Shown: positions 16,507 through 26,187, counted from the first letter of the stretch. The stretch: 64,000 nt of DNA from an uncultured Prevotella sp. (GCA_946548085.1 CAMNPN010000004.1:1-64000), one strand, 5' to 3'. The notes: generated by a model from the letters alone, not told the origin. A program made the numbers and translations.

Positions 16507-18594
16507 TTATTGTGCTTTGATTGAATAGTTCTTAACAGGGTTACCTTTCTCGTCGAGGAAGCGCACGCAGAAGTCGCTCATGCCCGGGCCGTTGATGACG
16601 GCACCGCGCAGGATGTTGCGGCCTTTCTTCAGGGTGAGGCGGTGCGACATGGCATCGTCCTTCACCATGCGGCGGTCGCCAGAGAGCAGCAGAGCCTCCT
16701 CACCGTTGAGCCACCACATAGAGGCGGAGTTGGAACCTACAGCCAGACGGACGTTCTCGATATCCTCGTCGCAGTCGATGATGGTGACGGTCCAGAAGAG
16801 GACCCCATAGACCTGCTGGCCCCACTTCTCGGCGAAGCGGAAGAGCTTGACGTTGTAGTTCTCGCTGTCGAGGGCGTGCCAGGTGAGCGTCTGCTTCACG
16901 GTGGTGACCTTCGGCTCAGCAGGAGCCTGCTGCATGCCACGTCCGAAGCCAGGAGCCACCTCCGTCTTCTGGTACACGGCCTTCACTTTCTGGCCGTCGC
17001 GCGGCACGATGGTCTGCTGACCTTTGAAGTATTCAAAGGCGAAGTTTTCACGCAGGTAACTGTCTGTGAAGACGGTGTTGCCGCTGTTGGGCTTGTCGAT
17101 AGGTTCGAGGATGAGCCAGCGGCGGATGAAGCCGTCGTCGTCGGGCTGTGCCGACGGGGTGGTGACGGGCGAGAAGTACTTGGGGCGGTTCTTGAACTGT
17201 ATCCAGTCGACGCTGACGGGGGCGCTGCCCTCACAGGTGATGACGAGGTCGGTGACACCCTTCGGCGTATACTCCAGGGCAGAGGTCATCGTGAGCCACT
17301 GGTTGCTGTAGTCGCGACGGAACATGGCAGGCGCACCGGCGGGCGTCTCGGGCTTCACCGTCATATCGAACTTAGCGATGACCTTACCCGTGGCACTCTT
17401 CTCACGGATGCAGAAAGAGGTGTTGTCGGCAGCTCGGGCGGAGATCACCAGATAGCCGTCTGTGATGCAACTGAAGTCCACGTCGCGGTAGCAGAGCCAG
17501 CTGCCCTTGGCGGGGATAGTGGCCTCGTAACTGCGGAACGTGTTGACGGTGTCGATGAGCTGGTAGGTCACATCGGGAGAGGCACTGCTGTAGCGGTCGA
17601 TCTCGATCTTCTCCGTAGCCTGGTTGATACCTACGCCACGCAGGGTGGGCTTCACCTCCTGGATGGTGCCGTCGGCATTGAAGAATAGTTTCTCGATACA
17701 GACGGAGCGGCGCTTGTCGTCGCGGGGCGAGAACCAGTTGCGGTGGTAGAACAGGTACCACTGGCCTTTGTAGTTGACGATGCTGTGGTGGTTGGTCCAG
17801 CAGCCGTTGTCGTGCTCGGCCATAATCAGCCCCTTGTACTCGTAGGGACCCATGGGGTTCTTACTCATGGCGTAGGCGAGCACCTCGGTATTCTCGCGCA
17901 CGTACGGATAAGTAAGGTAGAAGTTGCCATTGTACTCGAAGGCGAAGGGACCCTCGGCCTGACGGTTGGGCAGGTCTTTGAGACAGTTGACACCCATCAT
18001 CTCGAACTCGCGATCGCCCCACTTCACCTTTTCCGTGGGCGTGTCGTCGGCCAGTTCCTTCATGTTGGGCTTGAGCTTCGCGCAGCGGCCTGCACCCCAG
18101 AAGATGTAGGCATTGCCGTCGGAGGCCTGGAGCACACAGGGGTCGATACCGTTGATGCCCTTGATAGGCTCGGGCTCAGGGACGAACGGACCCTCGGGAC
18201 TGTCGGCGATGGCCACACCCACGCCGAAGCCCCTGCCGTCTTTCGGTGCGGAGGGGAAGTAGAAGTAATACTTGCCGCCGCGCTCCACACAGTCGGGCGC
18301 CCACATCGAGTAGGAGTCAGGGCGCACCCAGGGCACCTTGTTCTGGGTCACGATCATGCCGTGGTCGGTCCAGTCGGTGAGGTTTTCGGAGGAGAAGACG
18401 TGGTAGTCTTCCATGCAGAACCAGTCCTGCCGCTGTCCTGCGGGCGGGAGAATGTCGTGCGAGGGATAGACGTACACCTTGTTGTTGAAGACACGCGCGG
18501 TGGGGTCAGCCGCGAACTGGTCGCGGATGACGGGGTTCTGTGCCGACAGCAGCAGTGGCACTCCCAAGAGTAATGAAAGTAGGTTCTTTTTCAT
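16507..18594 (-). CDS. GH43 xylosidase/arabinofuranosidase with CBM6-like and additional C-terminal domains
   Basis: A 695-residue exported enzyme. A signal peptide (LLGVPLLLSAQ) precedes the GH43 propeller, with Asp30 in FAADPTARVF as probable base, WAPDCVERGGKYYFYFPS, INGIDPCVL and the acid Glu in AEGPFAFEYNG. A CBM6-like beta-sandwich of about residues 345-480 (IEIDRYSSASPDV ... SAPVSVDWIQFKNRP) follows. The last ~180 residues form another beta-rich domain with no family recognised here, perhaps also carbohydrate-binding. It leads a two-gene minus-strand unit with its own consensus promoter, divergent from the GH5 gene across a ~200-nt control region. This arrangement fits a debranching role alongside the xylanase genes. 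Confidence 0.9.
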   Translation of the reverse strand: MKKNLLSLLLGVPLLLSAQNPVIRDQFAADPTARVFNNKVYVYPSHDILPPAGQRQDWFCMEDYHVFSSENLTDWTDHGMIVTQNKVPWVRPDSYSMWAPDCVERGGKYYFYFPSAPKDGRGFGVGVAIADSPEGPFVPEPEPIKGINGIDPCVLQASDGNAYIFWGAGRCAKLKPNMKELADDTPTEKVKWGDREFEMMGVNCLKDLPNRQAEGPFAFEYNGNFYLTYPYVRENTEVLAYAMSKNPMGPYEYKGLIMAEHDNGCWTNHHSIVNYKGQWYLFYHRNWFSPRDDKRRSVCIEKLFFNADGTIQEVKPTLRGVGINQATEKIEIDRYSSASPDVTYQLIDTVNTFRSYEATIPAKGSWLCYRDVDFSCITDGYLVISARAADNTSFCIREKSATGKVIAKFDMTVKPETPAGAPAMFRRDYSNQWLTMTSALEYTPKGVTDLVITCEGSAPVSVDWIQFKNRPKYFSPVTTPSAQPDDDGFIRRWLILEPIDKPNSGNTVFTDSYLRENFAFEYFKGQQTIVPRDGQKVKAVYQKTEVAPGFGRGMQQAPAEPKVTTVKQTLTWHALDSENYNVKLFRFAEKWGQQVYGVLFWTVTIIDCDEDIENVRLAVGSNSASMWWLNGEEALLLSGDRRMVKDDAMSHRLTLKKGRNILRGAVINGPGMSDFCVRFLDEKGNPVKNYSIKAQ

Positions 18595-18637
18595 CTTTTC
18601 TTTCTAGTTTATAATAAGTTGATCAAGATTCGAATTG

Positions 18638-18669
18638 CAAATTTAAGGAAAGTTCGTTAAAACGCCAAA
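18638..18669 (-). promoter_or_regulatory. Promoter of the GH43 pair
   Basis: Minus-strand TTTG (18669-18666), 20 nt, TAAATTTG (18645-18638), about 44 nt upstream of the GH43 start codon. Confidence 0.75.
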
Positions 18670-18764
18670 CCAAAATGGAACCTAAGGGCAAGAATGTTAT
18701 TTTTAATAAAGTATCTGTTATAAAATGATAGGTATCGACTGGGGTGTTTCTGCATTTTTATTCG

Positions 18765-18772
18765 TAACTTTG
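18765..18772 (+). promoter_or_regulatory. -7 box upstream of the GH5 gene
   Basis: TAACTTTG on the plus strand. With a start site a few bases later, the ATG at 18783 would be almost leaderless, which favours the in-frame ATG at 18804. No clean TTTG was found at the -33 distance. Confidence 0.65.
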
Positions 18773-18803
18773 TGCCCAAAAAATGTTGAGATTGGAAAAG
18801 AAC

Positions 18804-20237
18804 ATGCAACTATTCTTGAAACACGTCTGGCGAGTGGCAGCCGTCGCCGCCCTGATGAGCACCGCTCCATGCGCCAAGGGCCAGACGACCACTCCCCTAC
18901 CCGCCCTCCACGTGGAAGGCAGGTGGCTCGCCGACACCTATGGCAACCACGTGGTGCTGCATGGTGTGATGGACACACCCAACATGTACTTCAACGGCTG
19001 GCGATGGGGCAACCCCTGGAACACTGCCGACTATGCCGACTACAACGATACCGGCGTGAAGAGATGTCTCGACTACTTCGAGAAGATCTTCGCCGGACTG
19101 GAGCAAGCCAAATGCGACGTGTTCCGGCTGCATCTCGACCCCGCCTGGACCAACGACCCCGCCAGCGGCTATCAGTACGAGGGTGCCGAGGGACAGGCCG
19201 CCGACGCCTCGGGCGAGGCAGACATCAGGCGATTCAACCCCGAGCGACTAACGGAATTTCTGCCGTCACTCTATCTGAAACTGGCAGAGATGGCGATGAG
19301 CCACGGCCTGTACGTCGTGGTGCGCCCGCCAGGTGTCTGTCCGCAGAACCTGAAGGTGGGCGACTATTATCAGGCCTACCTGACGACCGTGTGGGACATC
19401 TTCTCCCAACAGCCGTTTGTCAAGGAGCATGCGGGCCAGCTCAGCATCGAGCTTGCCAACGAGCCCGTCAACCTGAAGAATGCCCAGGGCCGCGAGGATG
19501 CGAGGGCCCTGCACGACTACTTCCAGCCCATCGTCGACAAGATCCGCGAGAACGGCTTCACGGGTATCGTCTGGGCCCCGGGCACGGGCTGGCAGTCGAA
19601 CTACAGATCTTATAAGACACACCCCATCGAGGGCGACAACATCGGCTATGCCGTCCACGACTACACAGGATGGTATGGCTGCAGCGACGAGAAGCTGGAT
19701 CGCGACCAGGACATCGAGAAGAGCAAGAACGACAAGATCAAAGAGTTTCACAATGCCGTGCCCGTGGTTGACTTCGCCCCTGTGATCATCACCGAGGTCG
19801 ACTGGAGTCCGAAGAAGCCTGGCGCAGGCCATTTCAATGAGCACGGCGACTGGGTGGAACCCAACTACGGCACATGGTCTACAGGCTCGACCTCGAAGTG
19901 GGGTGCCTGCTTCAAGGCCATGCTCGACCACTTCGGGAATATCTCCATGACCCTCTCAGGCACGGGCTGTCTGATCGACGTAGACCGGTTGCTGGCCGAC
20001 GGCTCCGTGGTGCCTGCCTTCGACGGTGTGGAGGAAGCCTGCGGCAAGGCCTGCATGGACTGGTATGCCGGGTATAGCCTCGTCGACAATCCCCATGGTG
20101 ATGACGAGACGGGGATTAGTGGACTGTGGAAAAAGGAAAGTAGAAAAAATGTCTACGACCTGCGGGGACACCGTATCACGGGAACTCTCCCGAAAGGCAT
20201 CTATATCGTAGACGGCAAACTGAAGATTAAACATTAA
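18804..20237 (+). CDS. GH5 endo-glycanase, secreted (candidate xylanase)
   Basis: A 477-residue exported TIM-barrel enzyme. Starting at 18804 gives MQLFLKHVWRVAAVAALM followed by a signal-peptide cleavage region (CAKGQ); an upstream in-frame ATG at 18783 lies too close to the promoter. The clan GH-A signature is clear: acid/base Glu near residue 220 in ELANEPVN and nucleophile Glu near 331 in IITEVDW. The neighbours suggest a xylan substrate, possibly the Bacteroidetes xylanase subfamily GH5_21, but this was not verified. The C-terminus ends VYDLRGHRI...PKGIYIVDGK, the short tail common on exported proteins of this group. It is first gene of a unit with CE1-GH43 and GH3. Confidence 0.87.
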   Translation: MQLFLKHVWRVAAVAALMSTAPCAKGQTTTPLPALHVEGRWLADTYGNHVVLHGVMDTPNMYFNGWRWGNPWNTADYADYNDTGVKRCLDYFEKIFAGLEQAKCDVFRLHLDPAWTNDPASGYQYEGAEGQAADASGEADIRRFNPERLTEFLPSLYLKLAEMAMSHGLYVVVRPPGVCPQNLKVGDYYQAYLTTVWDIFSQQPFVKEHAGQLSIELANEPVNLKNAQGREDARALHDYFQPIVDKIRENGFTGIVWAPGTGWQSNYRSYKTHPIEGDNIGYAVHDYTGWYGCSDEKLDRDQDIEKSKNDKIKEFHNAVPVVDFAPVIITEVDWSPKKPGAGHFNEHGDWVEPNYGTWSTGSTSKWGACFKAMLDHFGNISMTLSGTGCLIDVDRLLADGSVVPAFDGVEEACGKACMDWYAGYSLVDNPHGDDETGISGLWKKESRKNVYDLRGHRITGTLPKGIYIVDGKLKIKH

Positions 20238-20250
20238 AACCATAAAACTT

Positions 20251-23200
20251 ATGAAAAGACTGTTGACAGCTTTATCCATCATTTGTATTGCATTATCCAG
20301 TGCGGCGCAGACGCTCATCAACGCTGACGGCACCGTCACCTTCCAGTACAGGAACGACCAGGCCAAGGAGGTATCGGTCGACGTGCAGTTCGCCGGGCGC
20401 CAAGCCATGCAGCGCGATGCCCAGACAGGCCTCTGGACCGTCACCCTCGGCCCGGTGGCACCCGACATGTATCCCTACTGCTTCATCGTCGACGGCGTGA
20501 GCGTGATGGACCCCACGAACCCGCAGTACTTCCCCAACGAGGGCTTCAAGAACAGTCTGCTGGAGATTCCCGCCAAGGACGGTCTGCCCCACGACATCAG
20601 GCAGGTGCCCCACGGACGGATAGAGTATATCCACTACTACTCGAAGAGCCTGGGCGCCACGAACCAGGCCGTGGTCTACCTGCCGCCGAGATACAAGGAG
20701 AACAAGGATAAGAAATATCCTGTGTTCTACTGCATCAGTGGTACGACAGACACCGAGGAGGTCTATTACAAGGTAGGCCGCGTGAACTATATTCTCGACA
20801 ACCTCCTGGCAGAGGGCAAGGCCGAGGAGATGATCGTGGTGCTGCCCTACGGCAATCCCTACAAGCTGCTGCCCGCGCCGCCCGCCAGTGCCGGCGTGCC
20901 GCAGACGATGTTCGGCAAGGACGTGTTCAGCCTCGACCTTACCAACGACCTGATGCCGTATATCGAACAGCACTACCGCACCGTCAACGATGCCGACCAC
21001 CGTGCCATCGGCGGCTTCTCGCGCGGCGGCAACCAGGCCCTGGCCAACGGTCTGACGAATCTGGACAAGTTTGCCTATCTGTGCAGTTACAGTTCGTTTA
21101 CCTCCACGACCCTGCCCCATGTCTATGACAACGCGCCGGACACGAACAGCAAAATCCGGCTGTTCTGGCTGGGCGTGGGCACCGACGACTTCCTCTACGG
21201 CAACGCCCGCGACTACATGGAGTTTCTCGACAAGAAGGGCATCCGCAGCGTGAAGGAGTTCACCCACGACAAATATGGCCATACCTGGATGAACGCGAAG
21301 TACTTCCTCTCGAAGACCCTCCCCCTACTCTTCCGTCCCGAGGCCGCCGAGCAGGCGATGCAGGGCGGGCAGCCCGCCCCTGCCGCCACCGGCAAGGAGC
21401 AGCAGTTCACCCCGGGCGTGATGGCCCGCCTCTTCCCGCGGCCGATCCTCTCGCCTGAATACAAGTACGACAGCGTCGTCTTCCGCCTGAAGGCCCCTGA
21501 TGCCAAGGAGGTGAAACTGGCTGGCGAGATCTTCGGCAAGCCCATCACCATGGAGCGCGACAGCGACGGCGTGTGGAGCACGGAGGTCGACGAGCATATC
21601 TACGAGGCTTTCACCTATTATTTCCTCGTCGACGGCACGCCCGTGGCCGACCCGCAGAACATGTACCTCGCTCCCGCGAAGGGCTTCAAGCCCAGCATCT
21701 GCAACAATCCCGCTGCCACCTTTAATTATATGAACATGGGTGAGATGGCGCACGGTGTGGTGAGCTACGACCTGAACGAGGACCGCGCCTGCTACCGTCC
21801 TGCCGGCGGCGAGCCGCAGTTCTGCATCCGCCTCATCCCTGGCGGCGACGACACCGTGGAGAGCTGGTTCAAGATCGGCGGTGCCGACGTAATGGCCGAC
21901 AAGTTCATCGCCGCCAAGAAGCTCCCGCCGTTCTGCATCTGCAGTTCTGCCTCCGAGGTAATCAACTGTAAACCGTCAACTGTAAACTGTAAACAAACCT
22001 TCACCCTCAAGGCCGACGACTACCCCACCTGGCCTGAGCGCCGCCACGCCCTCGAGTCGCTGCTCGACTCGCTGACGCTGCAGGCCGCCGCAAGGGGCGA
22101 GATTACGCTGAACATGCCCCTCTTCCAGACGAAATACACTGCCGACCCCTCGCCGCTGGTGGTGGGCGACCGCCTGTTCCTCTTCACCTCGCACGATGCC
22201 TCGCCAGAGGATATCCCCGACCCCAACGAGAAGAGTTCCGCAGGCTTCTTCATGTACGACTGGCTGCTGTGGTCGACGACAGACATGGTAAACTGGACGG
22301 AGCACGGGGCCGTGGCCTCGCTGAAGGACTTCGCCTGGCGCTCGCGCGAGAACGGCGGCTGGGCCATCCAGACAGTGGAGCGCAACGGCAAGTACTACCT
22401 CTACGCCCCGCTCCACGGCCACGGCATCGGCGTGCTTGTGGCCGACTCGCCCTACGGGCCCTTCAAAGACCCCCTCGGCAAGCCGCTGGTGTGGGACCAG
22501 AGCAACTGGTTCGACATCGACCCCTCCGTATATACCGACGACGACGGACAGGCCTGGCTCTACTGGGGCAACCCCCACACGTTCTATGCCCCGCTCAACG
22601 ACGACATGGTCTCGCTCAAGGGCGAGGTGACCAGGCTGCCTCACATCAAGCACTACCAGGAGGGGCCGTGGTTCTACAAGCGCGACGACAAGTACTACCT
22701 GGCGTATGCCAGCACGTGCTGTCCCGAGGCCCTGGGCTATGCCATGAGCGACGCGCCCACAGGGCCGTGGAAGTGGCAGAACTACATCATGCGCCCCACG
22801 CTGCGCGACCGCGGCAACCACCCCGGCATCTGCGACTTCAAGGGCCACTCGTACGTCTTCGGACAGAACTACGACCTGATGCACCTCGACACGTTCACCC
22901 ACCACGAGCGCCGCTCCGTGTCGGCCGCCGAGATCACCTACAATGCCGACGGCACCATCCGGGAGGTGCCCTACTGGCTCGACCAGGAGCCCCTGGAGCA
23001 GCTCTGCTGGCTGAACCCCTACGACAGGGTGGAGGCTGAGACGATGGCCTGGGGCTACGGCCTGAAGTCGGCAAAGATGGGCATCGCCAACACGGGTGTG
23101 GTGGCCGACATGCCCTTCTCGACAGGCAAGAAGAACATGTACGTGTACGACATCGACGACGGTGAGCTGATCAAGCTGCGCGGCGTGGACTTCGGCACGG

Positions 23201-23442
23201 CCGGCGCCTCGCGCTTCTCCATCGCCGCCGCCACGACGGGCACATGCACCATCACCCTGCGCCTCGACAGCCGTCAGGGACCCGTGATCGGCCAGGTGCT
23301 CATCGCCAGGAAAGGCTCTGGCGACAGCTTCCGCACCTTCACCACGAAGGTCGGCAAAGCCACGGGCGTACACGACCTGTACCTCTGCTTCAGCGGCACC
23401 ACGGGCGACACGCGCCTCGACTGGTGGACCTTCAAGAAATGA
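20251..23442 (+). CDS. Multimodular CE1 feruloyl esterase - GH43 enzyme with CBM48-like and CBM6 domains
   Basis: A 1063-residue exported fusion expected to remove feruloyl or acetyl esters and arabinose or xylose from the same xylan chain. In order: signal peptide; CBM48-like domain (about 20-110); CE1 esterase (about 125-365) with nucleophile Ser near 257 in GGFSRGG and His in KYGHTW; second CBM48-like domain (about 390-500, DSVVFRLKAPDAKEV); a short esterase remnant (about 505-620) that lacks a GxSxG motif; GH43 (about 625-900) with Asp632 in YTADPSP, Asp757 in FDIDPSVY and Glu804 in EGPWFYK; CBM6-like domain (about 920-1063). A 7-bp-period tract at 21958-21994 lies within the remnant and encodes an odd cysteine-containing stretch (residues about 570-582). 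Gene gaps of 13 and 23 nt indicate one transcript with GH5 and GH3. Confidence 0.88.
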   Translation: MKRLLTALSIICIALSSAAQTLINADGTVTFQYRNDQAKEVSVDVQFAGRQAMQRDAQTGLWTVTLGPVAPDMYPYCFIVDGVSVMDPTNPQYFPNEGFKNSLLEIPAKDGLPHDIRQVPHGRIEYIHYYSKSLGATNQAVVYLPPRYKENKDKKYPVFYCISGTTDTEEVYYKVGRVNYILDNLLAEGKAEEMIVVLPYGNPYKLLPAPPASAGVPQTMFGKDVFSLDLTNDLMPYIEQHYRTVNDADHRAIGGFSRGGNQALANGLTNLDKFAYLCSYSSFTSTTLPHVYDNAPDTNSKIRLFWLGVGTDDFLYGNARDYMEFLDKKGIRSVKEFTHDKYGHTWMNAKYFLSKTLPLLFRPEAAEQAMQGGQPAPAATGKEQQFTPGVMARLFPRPILSPEYKYDSVVFRLKAPDAKEVKLAGEIFGKPITMERDSDGVWSTEVDEHIYEAFTYYFLVDGTPVADPQNMYLAPAKGFKPSICNNPAATFNYMNMGEMAHGVVSYDLNEDRACYRPAGGEPQFCIRLIPGGDDTVESWFKIGGADVMADKFIAAKKLPPFCICSSASEVINCKPSTVNCKQTFTLKADDYPTWPERRHALESLLDSLTLQAAARGEITLNMPLFQTKYTADPSPLVVGDRLFLFTSHDASPEDIPDPNEKSSAGFFMYDWLLWSTTDMVNWTEHGAVASLKDFAWRSRENGGWAIQTVERNGKYYLYAPLHGHGIGVLVADSPYGPFKDPLGKPLVWDQSNWFDIDPSVYTDDDGQAWLYWGNPHTFYAPLNDDMVSLKGEVTRLPHIKHYQEGPWFYKRDDKYYLAYASTCCPEALGYAMSDAPTGPWKWQNYIMRPTLRDRGNHPGICDFKGHSYVFGQNYDLMHLDTFTHHERRSVSAAEITYNADGTIREVPYWLDQEPLEQLCWLNPYDRVEAETMAWGYGLKSAKMGIANTGVVADMPFSTGKKNMYVYDIDDGELIKLRGVDFGTAGASRFSIAAATTGTCTITLRLDSRQGPVIGQVLIARKGSGDSFRTFTTKVGKATGVHDLYLCFSGTTGDTRLDWWTFKK
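21958..21994 (+). repeat. 7-bp-period tract inside the CE1-GH43 coding sequence
   Basis: Five heptads (gtaatca, actgtaa, accgtca, actgtaa, actgtaa) match the intergenic tract at 14135-14171 at 36 of 37 bases. Here they are translated in frame within a truncated second esterase domain. Confidence 0.9.
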
Positions 23443-23465
23443 GAATGCGAGACATCCGACACCTA

Positions 23466-25877
23466 ATGAATAAAGATATGAAAAAGAAAAAATTACTAAT
23501 GATGTGTGTGACAACATTGATGGCAGGCTGTAACACTGCCGTAGACATCGAACAACAAGTAGACGAGCTCTATGCGAAGATGCCGCAGGAGGAGCGCATC
23601 GCCCAGCTGCGGAGCATGTACATGGACGAGCTCTTCGACGAGCAGGGACAGCTCGACACGGCGAAGTGCCGCCAGCTCATACCCTTTGGCATCGGCCACT
23701 TCTCACAGTTTTGCATGCAGCAGCCCCGCGACCCCAACGAACTGCGCGACCGCGCCGCCGCCATCCAGGACTGGCTCATGAAGAACACGCCCAACGGCAT
23801 CCCCGCGCTGCTGCACGAAGAGGTGCTCTCGGGCGTGAACACCCTGGGCTCTACCATCTACCCCCAGCAGATCGGCCAGGCCTGCTCGTTCAACCCCGAG
23901 CTGGCAGCGCTGAAGACGCGCCAGACGGGCACCGTGCTGCGTAAGATCGGCGGCGCCTTCGCCCTCTCGCCCATGGTCGACGTGTGCCGCAATCCCTCGT
24001 TCAACCGCCTCGAGGAGTCGTACGGCGAAGACGGCTACCTCTCGGCCGTCATGGGCACCGCCTTCGTCAAGGGCCTGCAGCAAGACAACCTGAAGCGCGG
24101 CGTGGGTGCCTGCTCGAAGCACTACCTCGGCTACGGCGGCGGTGGCGATGCCGACGAGAAGGAGCTCATGGAGGAGATACTGCTGCCCCACGAGGCGATG
24201 ATCCGCCTGACGGGCAGCGTGGCCGTGATGCCGGGCTACCACGACGTGCACGGCATCCGCTGCGTGGCCAACGGCGAGATCCTCACCGACATCCTGCGCT
24301 CCTACGTGGACTTCGACGGCATGGTGGTGAGCGACTATACCGCCATCGACCAGATTCCGAACCTCGAGACGTCTGTGGACAAGGCCGCTGCCGCCATCAA
24401 TGCCGGCAACGACGTCGACTTCCCCCACGGTGCCGACTACAAGAACCTGCAGGAGGCCATCGACAAGGGGTTGGTGAAGCCCGAGGTGCTGGAGCGAGCC
24501 GTGAAGGACGTGCTCCGCGCCAAGTTCCGCCTCGGACTCTTCGACAAGGATGCCTACCTCTACTCGACGGAGGACATCAGGCTCGACAGCCCCGAGGAGC
24601 GGCAGACCGCCTACGACATCGCCTCGCAGTCGGTGGTGCTGCTCGAGAACAACGGCGTGCTGCCGCTTAAGAATGTCAGCAACGTGCTCGTCACCGGCCC
24701 CAACGCCAACACCATCTGGGCCATGTGCGGCGACTACACCTACCCCGCCATGTCGTACTTCTGGAAGCGCGTGGAGGACGTGGCCGACCGCGACAACCCC
24801 CACATCGTGAAGCTGCTCGAGGGCATGCAGAACCGCAAGCCCGAGGGTGTCAACGTGATGTACTCCCGCGGCTGCGACTGGACGGAGGAGATAGAGACGA
24901 AATACGCTGAGACGGGCGACGCCCGCGCCTGGGAATACTACCTGCTGCACCGCAAGGTCGACGCCGGCGAAAAGGCCGACAAGGCCGAAGCGCTGCGGAT
25001 GGCGAAGGATGCCGACGTGATCATCGCCGCCGTGGGCGAGAACGTGATGCTCTGCGGAGAGAACCGCGACCGCCAGGGGCTCCGCCTGCCTGGCCGTCAG
25101 GAGCAGTTCGTGGAGGAGCTCGTGAAGACGGGCAAGCCCGTGGTGCTCGTCGTCTTCGGAGGCCGTGCGCAGGTCATCTCAGGCCTCGCCGAGCAGTGCG
25201 CCGCCGTCATCCAGGCATGGTATCCCGGCGAGGAGGGCGGCAACGCCGTCGCCGACATCCTCTACGGCAAGGTGTCGCCATCGGCCAAGCTCTCCGTCAG
25301 CTACCCCCGTACAGAGCTCAACGAGCGCCTCTGCTACAACTCCCTCACCGCCGCTGCCGACACCCCTGCCGCCGCCGACAAATCTCACTCCTCCCTCCCC
25401 ACTCCTCCCTCCTCGAAGATCCAATGGCCCTTCGGCCACGGCCTGAGCTACACCACCTTCGACTACCAGAACCTGCAGGCCGCCAGCGAGGCGCAGACCA
25501 CCGACGACACCGTGGAGCTCACCTTCCAGGTGAAGAACACGGGCAGCACGGCCGCCACGGAGATCGCACAGATATACCTCTCGCCGAAGGACAGCACCCA
25601 GCAGCTGCGACCCATCCAGCTGCAGGGCTTTGCGCGCATCACCCTCGAGCCCGGACAGACCAAGACCATCACCACGCGCCTCGCCCTCGAGCAGTTCGGC
25701 TTCTACACCCATCAGGGCAGCGTGCGACAGTGGAACATCGAGCCCGGCACCTACATCGTGAAGGTGGGCGCCTCGTCGGCCGACATCCGCCTGCAGCAGG
25801 AGGTCGTTCTTCGCGGCAACGGCGTCACAAAGCCCCTGCGCGAACGTTACTTCTCCGAGAGCATCGTATCGCAATGA
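23466..25877 (+). CDS. GH3 beta-xylosidase/beta-glucosidase, predicted lipoprotein
   Basis: An 803-residue enzyme likely to hydrolyse xylo-oligosaccharides to xylose. The reading frame is open well upstream, but MNKDMKKKKLLMMCVTTLM followed by lipobox MAGC marks the real N-terminus; ATG 23478 is an alternative start. The lipobox predicts membrane anchoring, unlike the soluble neighbours. The (beta/alpha)8 domain has KHYLGYGGGGDADEK and nucleophile Asp near residue 290 in MVVSDYTAID. The second domain contains GENRDRQGLRLPGRQ and AWYPGEEGG, and the C-terminal fibronectin-III-like domain follows FGHGLSYTTF. Just before that motif a serine/proline-rich insert is encoded by a 14-bp tandem duplication. 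It is last gene of the GH5 unit. Confidence 0.92.
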   Translation: MNKDMKKKKLLMMCVTTLMAGCNTAVDIEQQVDELYAKMPQEERIAQLRSMYMDELFDEQGQLDTAKCRQLIPFGIGHFSQFCMQQPRDPNELRDRAAAIQDWLMKNTPNGIPALLHEEVLSGVNTLGSTIYPQQIGQACSFNPELAALKTRQTGTVLRKIGGAFALSPMVDVCRNPSFNRLEESYGEDGYLSAVMGTAFVKGLQQDNLKRGVGACSKHYLGYGGGGDADEKELMEEILLPHEAMIRLTGSVAVMPGYHDVHGIRCVANGEILTDILRSYVDFDGMVVSDYTAIDQIPNLETSVDKAAAAINAGNDVDFPHGADYKNLQEAIDKGLVKPEVLERAVKDVLRAKFRLGLFDKDAYLYSTEDIRLDSPEERQTAYDIASQSVVLLENNGVLPLKNVSNVLVTGPNANTIWAMCGDYTYPAMSYFWKRVEDVADRDNPHIVKLLEGMQNRKPEGVNVMYSRGCDWTEEIETKYAETGDARAWEYYLLHRKVDAGEKADKAEALRMAKDADVIIAAVGENVMLCGENRDRQGLRLPGRQEQFVEELVKTGKPVVLVVFGGRAQVISGLAEQCAAVIQAWYPGEEGGNAVADILYGKVSPSAKLSVSYPRTELNERLCYNSLTAAADTPAAADKSHSSLPTPPSSKIQWPFGHGLSYTTFDYQNLQAASEAQTTDDTVELTFQVKNTGSTAATEIAQIYLSPKDSTQQLRPIQLQGFARITLEPGQTKTITTRLALEQFGFYTHQGSVRQWNIEPGTYIVKVGASSADIRLQQEVVLRGNGVTKPLRERYFSESIVSQ
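25386..25413 (+). repeat. 14-bp (2 x 7) tandem duplication inside the GH3 gene
   Basis: cactcctccctccc is repeated once with 13 of 14 bases identical, in frame, within the loop just before the conserved FGHGLSYT motif. Confidence 0.8.
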
Positions 25878-25944
25878 CAGCGGACTGGCGACTACGAAAT
25901 AACAGTATCGCCAACCGACTGGAATCCAATCCGTTAGAACATCC

Positions 25945-25981
25945 GAATCTCATGAAAGGGTCATCCCCTTTTGTGAGATTC
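25945..25981 (+). terminator. Hairpin after the GH3 gene
   Basis: An outer stem gaatctca/tgagattc and an inner stem aaaggg/cccttt, with no long U-run. It may terminate the GH5-CE1-GH43-GH3 transcript. The rest of the 25878-26187 gap holds a tandem acatgtg pair and the next promoter, and no gene. Confidence 0.5.
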
Positions 25982-26124
25982 GCTTGTCTGGGGCAGTGCG
26001 CATCGTGCGTATGTGTTACATGTGACATGTGACAAAACCAGGCGTTTGAAGCGATAAAGTCCGCAGCGCGATACATCGGCGAGCCGAGGCATCAAACTTA
26101 TGTACAATAAAATCGCCGAAACGT

Positions 26125-26155
26125 TTTGTTATATCGGCAGAAATGCGTAACTTTG
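26125..26155 (+). promoter_or_regulatory. Promoter of the GH31-GH10-CE6-esterase-GH97 unit
   Basis: TTTG (26125-26128), exactly 19 nt, TAACTTTG (26148-26155): the cleanest consensus in the island, 32 nt upstream of the GH31 start. Confidence 0.85.
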
Positions 26156-26187
26156 CAACGAATTTCTAAACAACGATTATCAACGCA

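Noticed and set aside
23244..23465. N-terminal extension of the GH3 reading frame
   Set aside because: It overlaps the CE1-GH43 gene and precedes a clear lipoprotein signal peptide.
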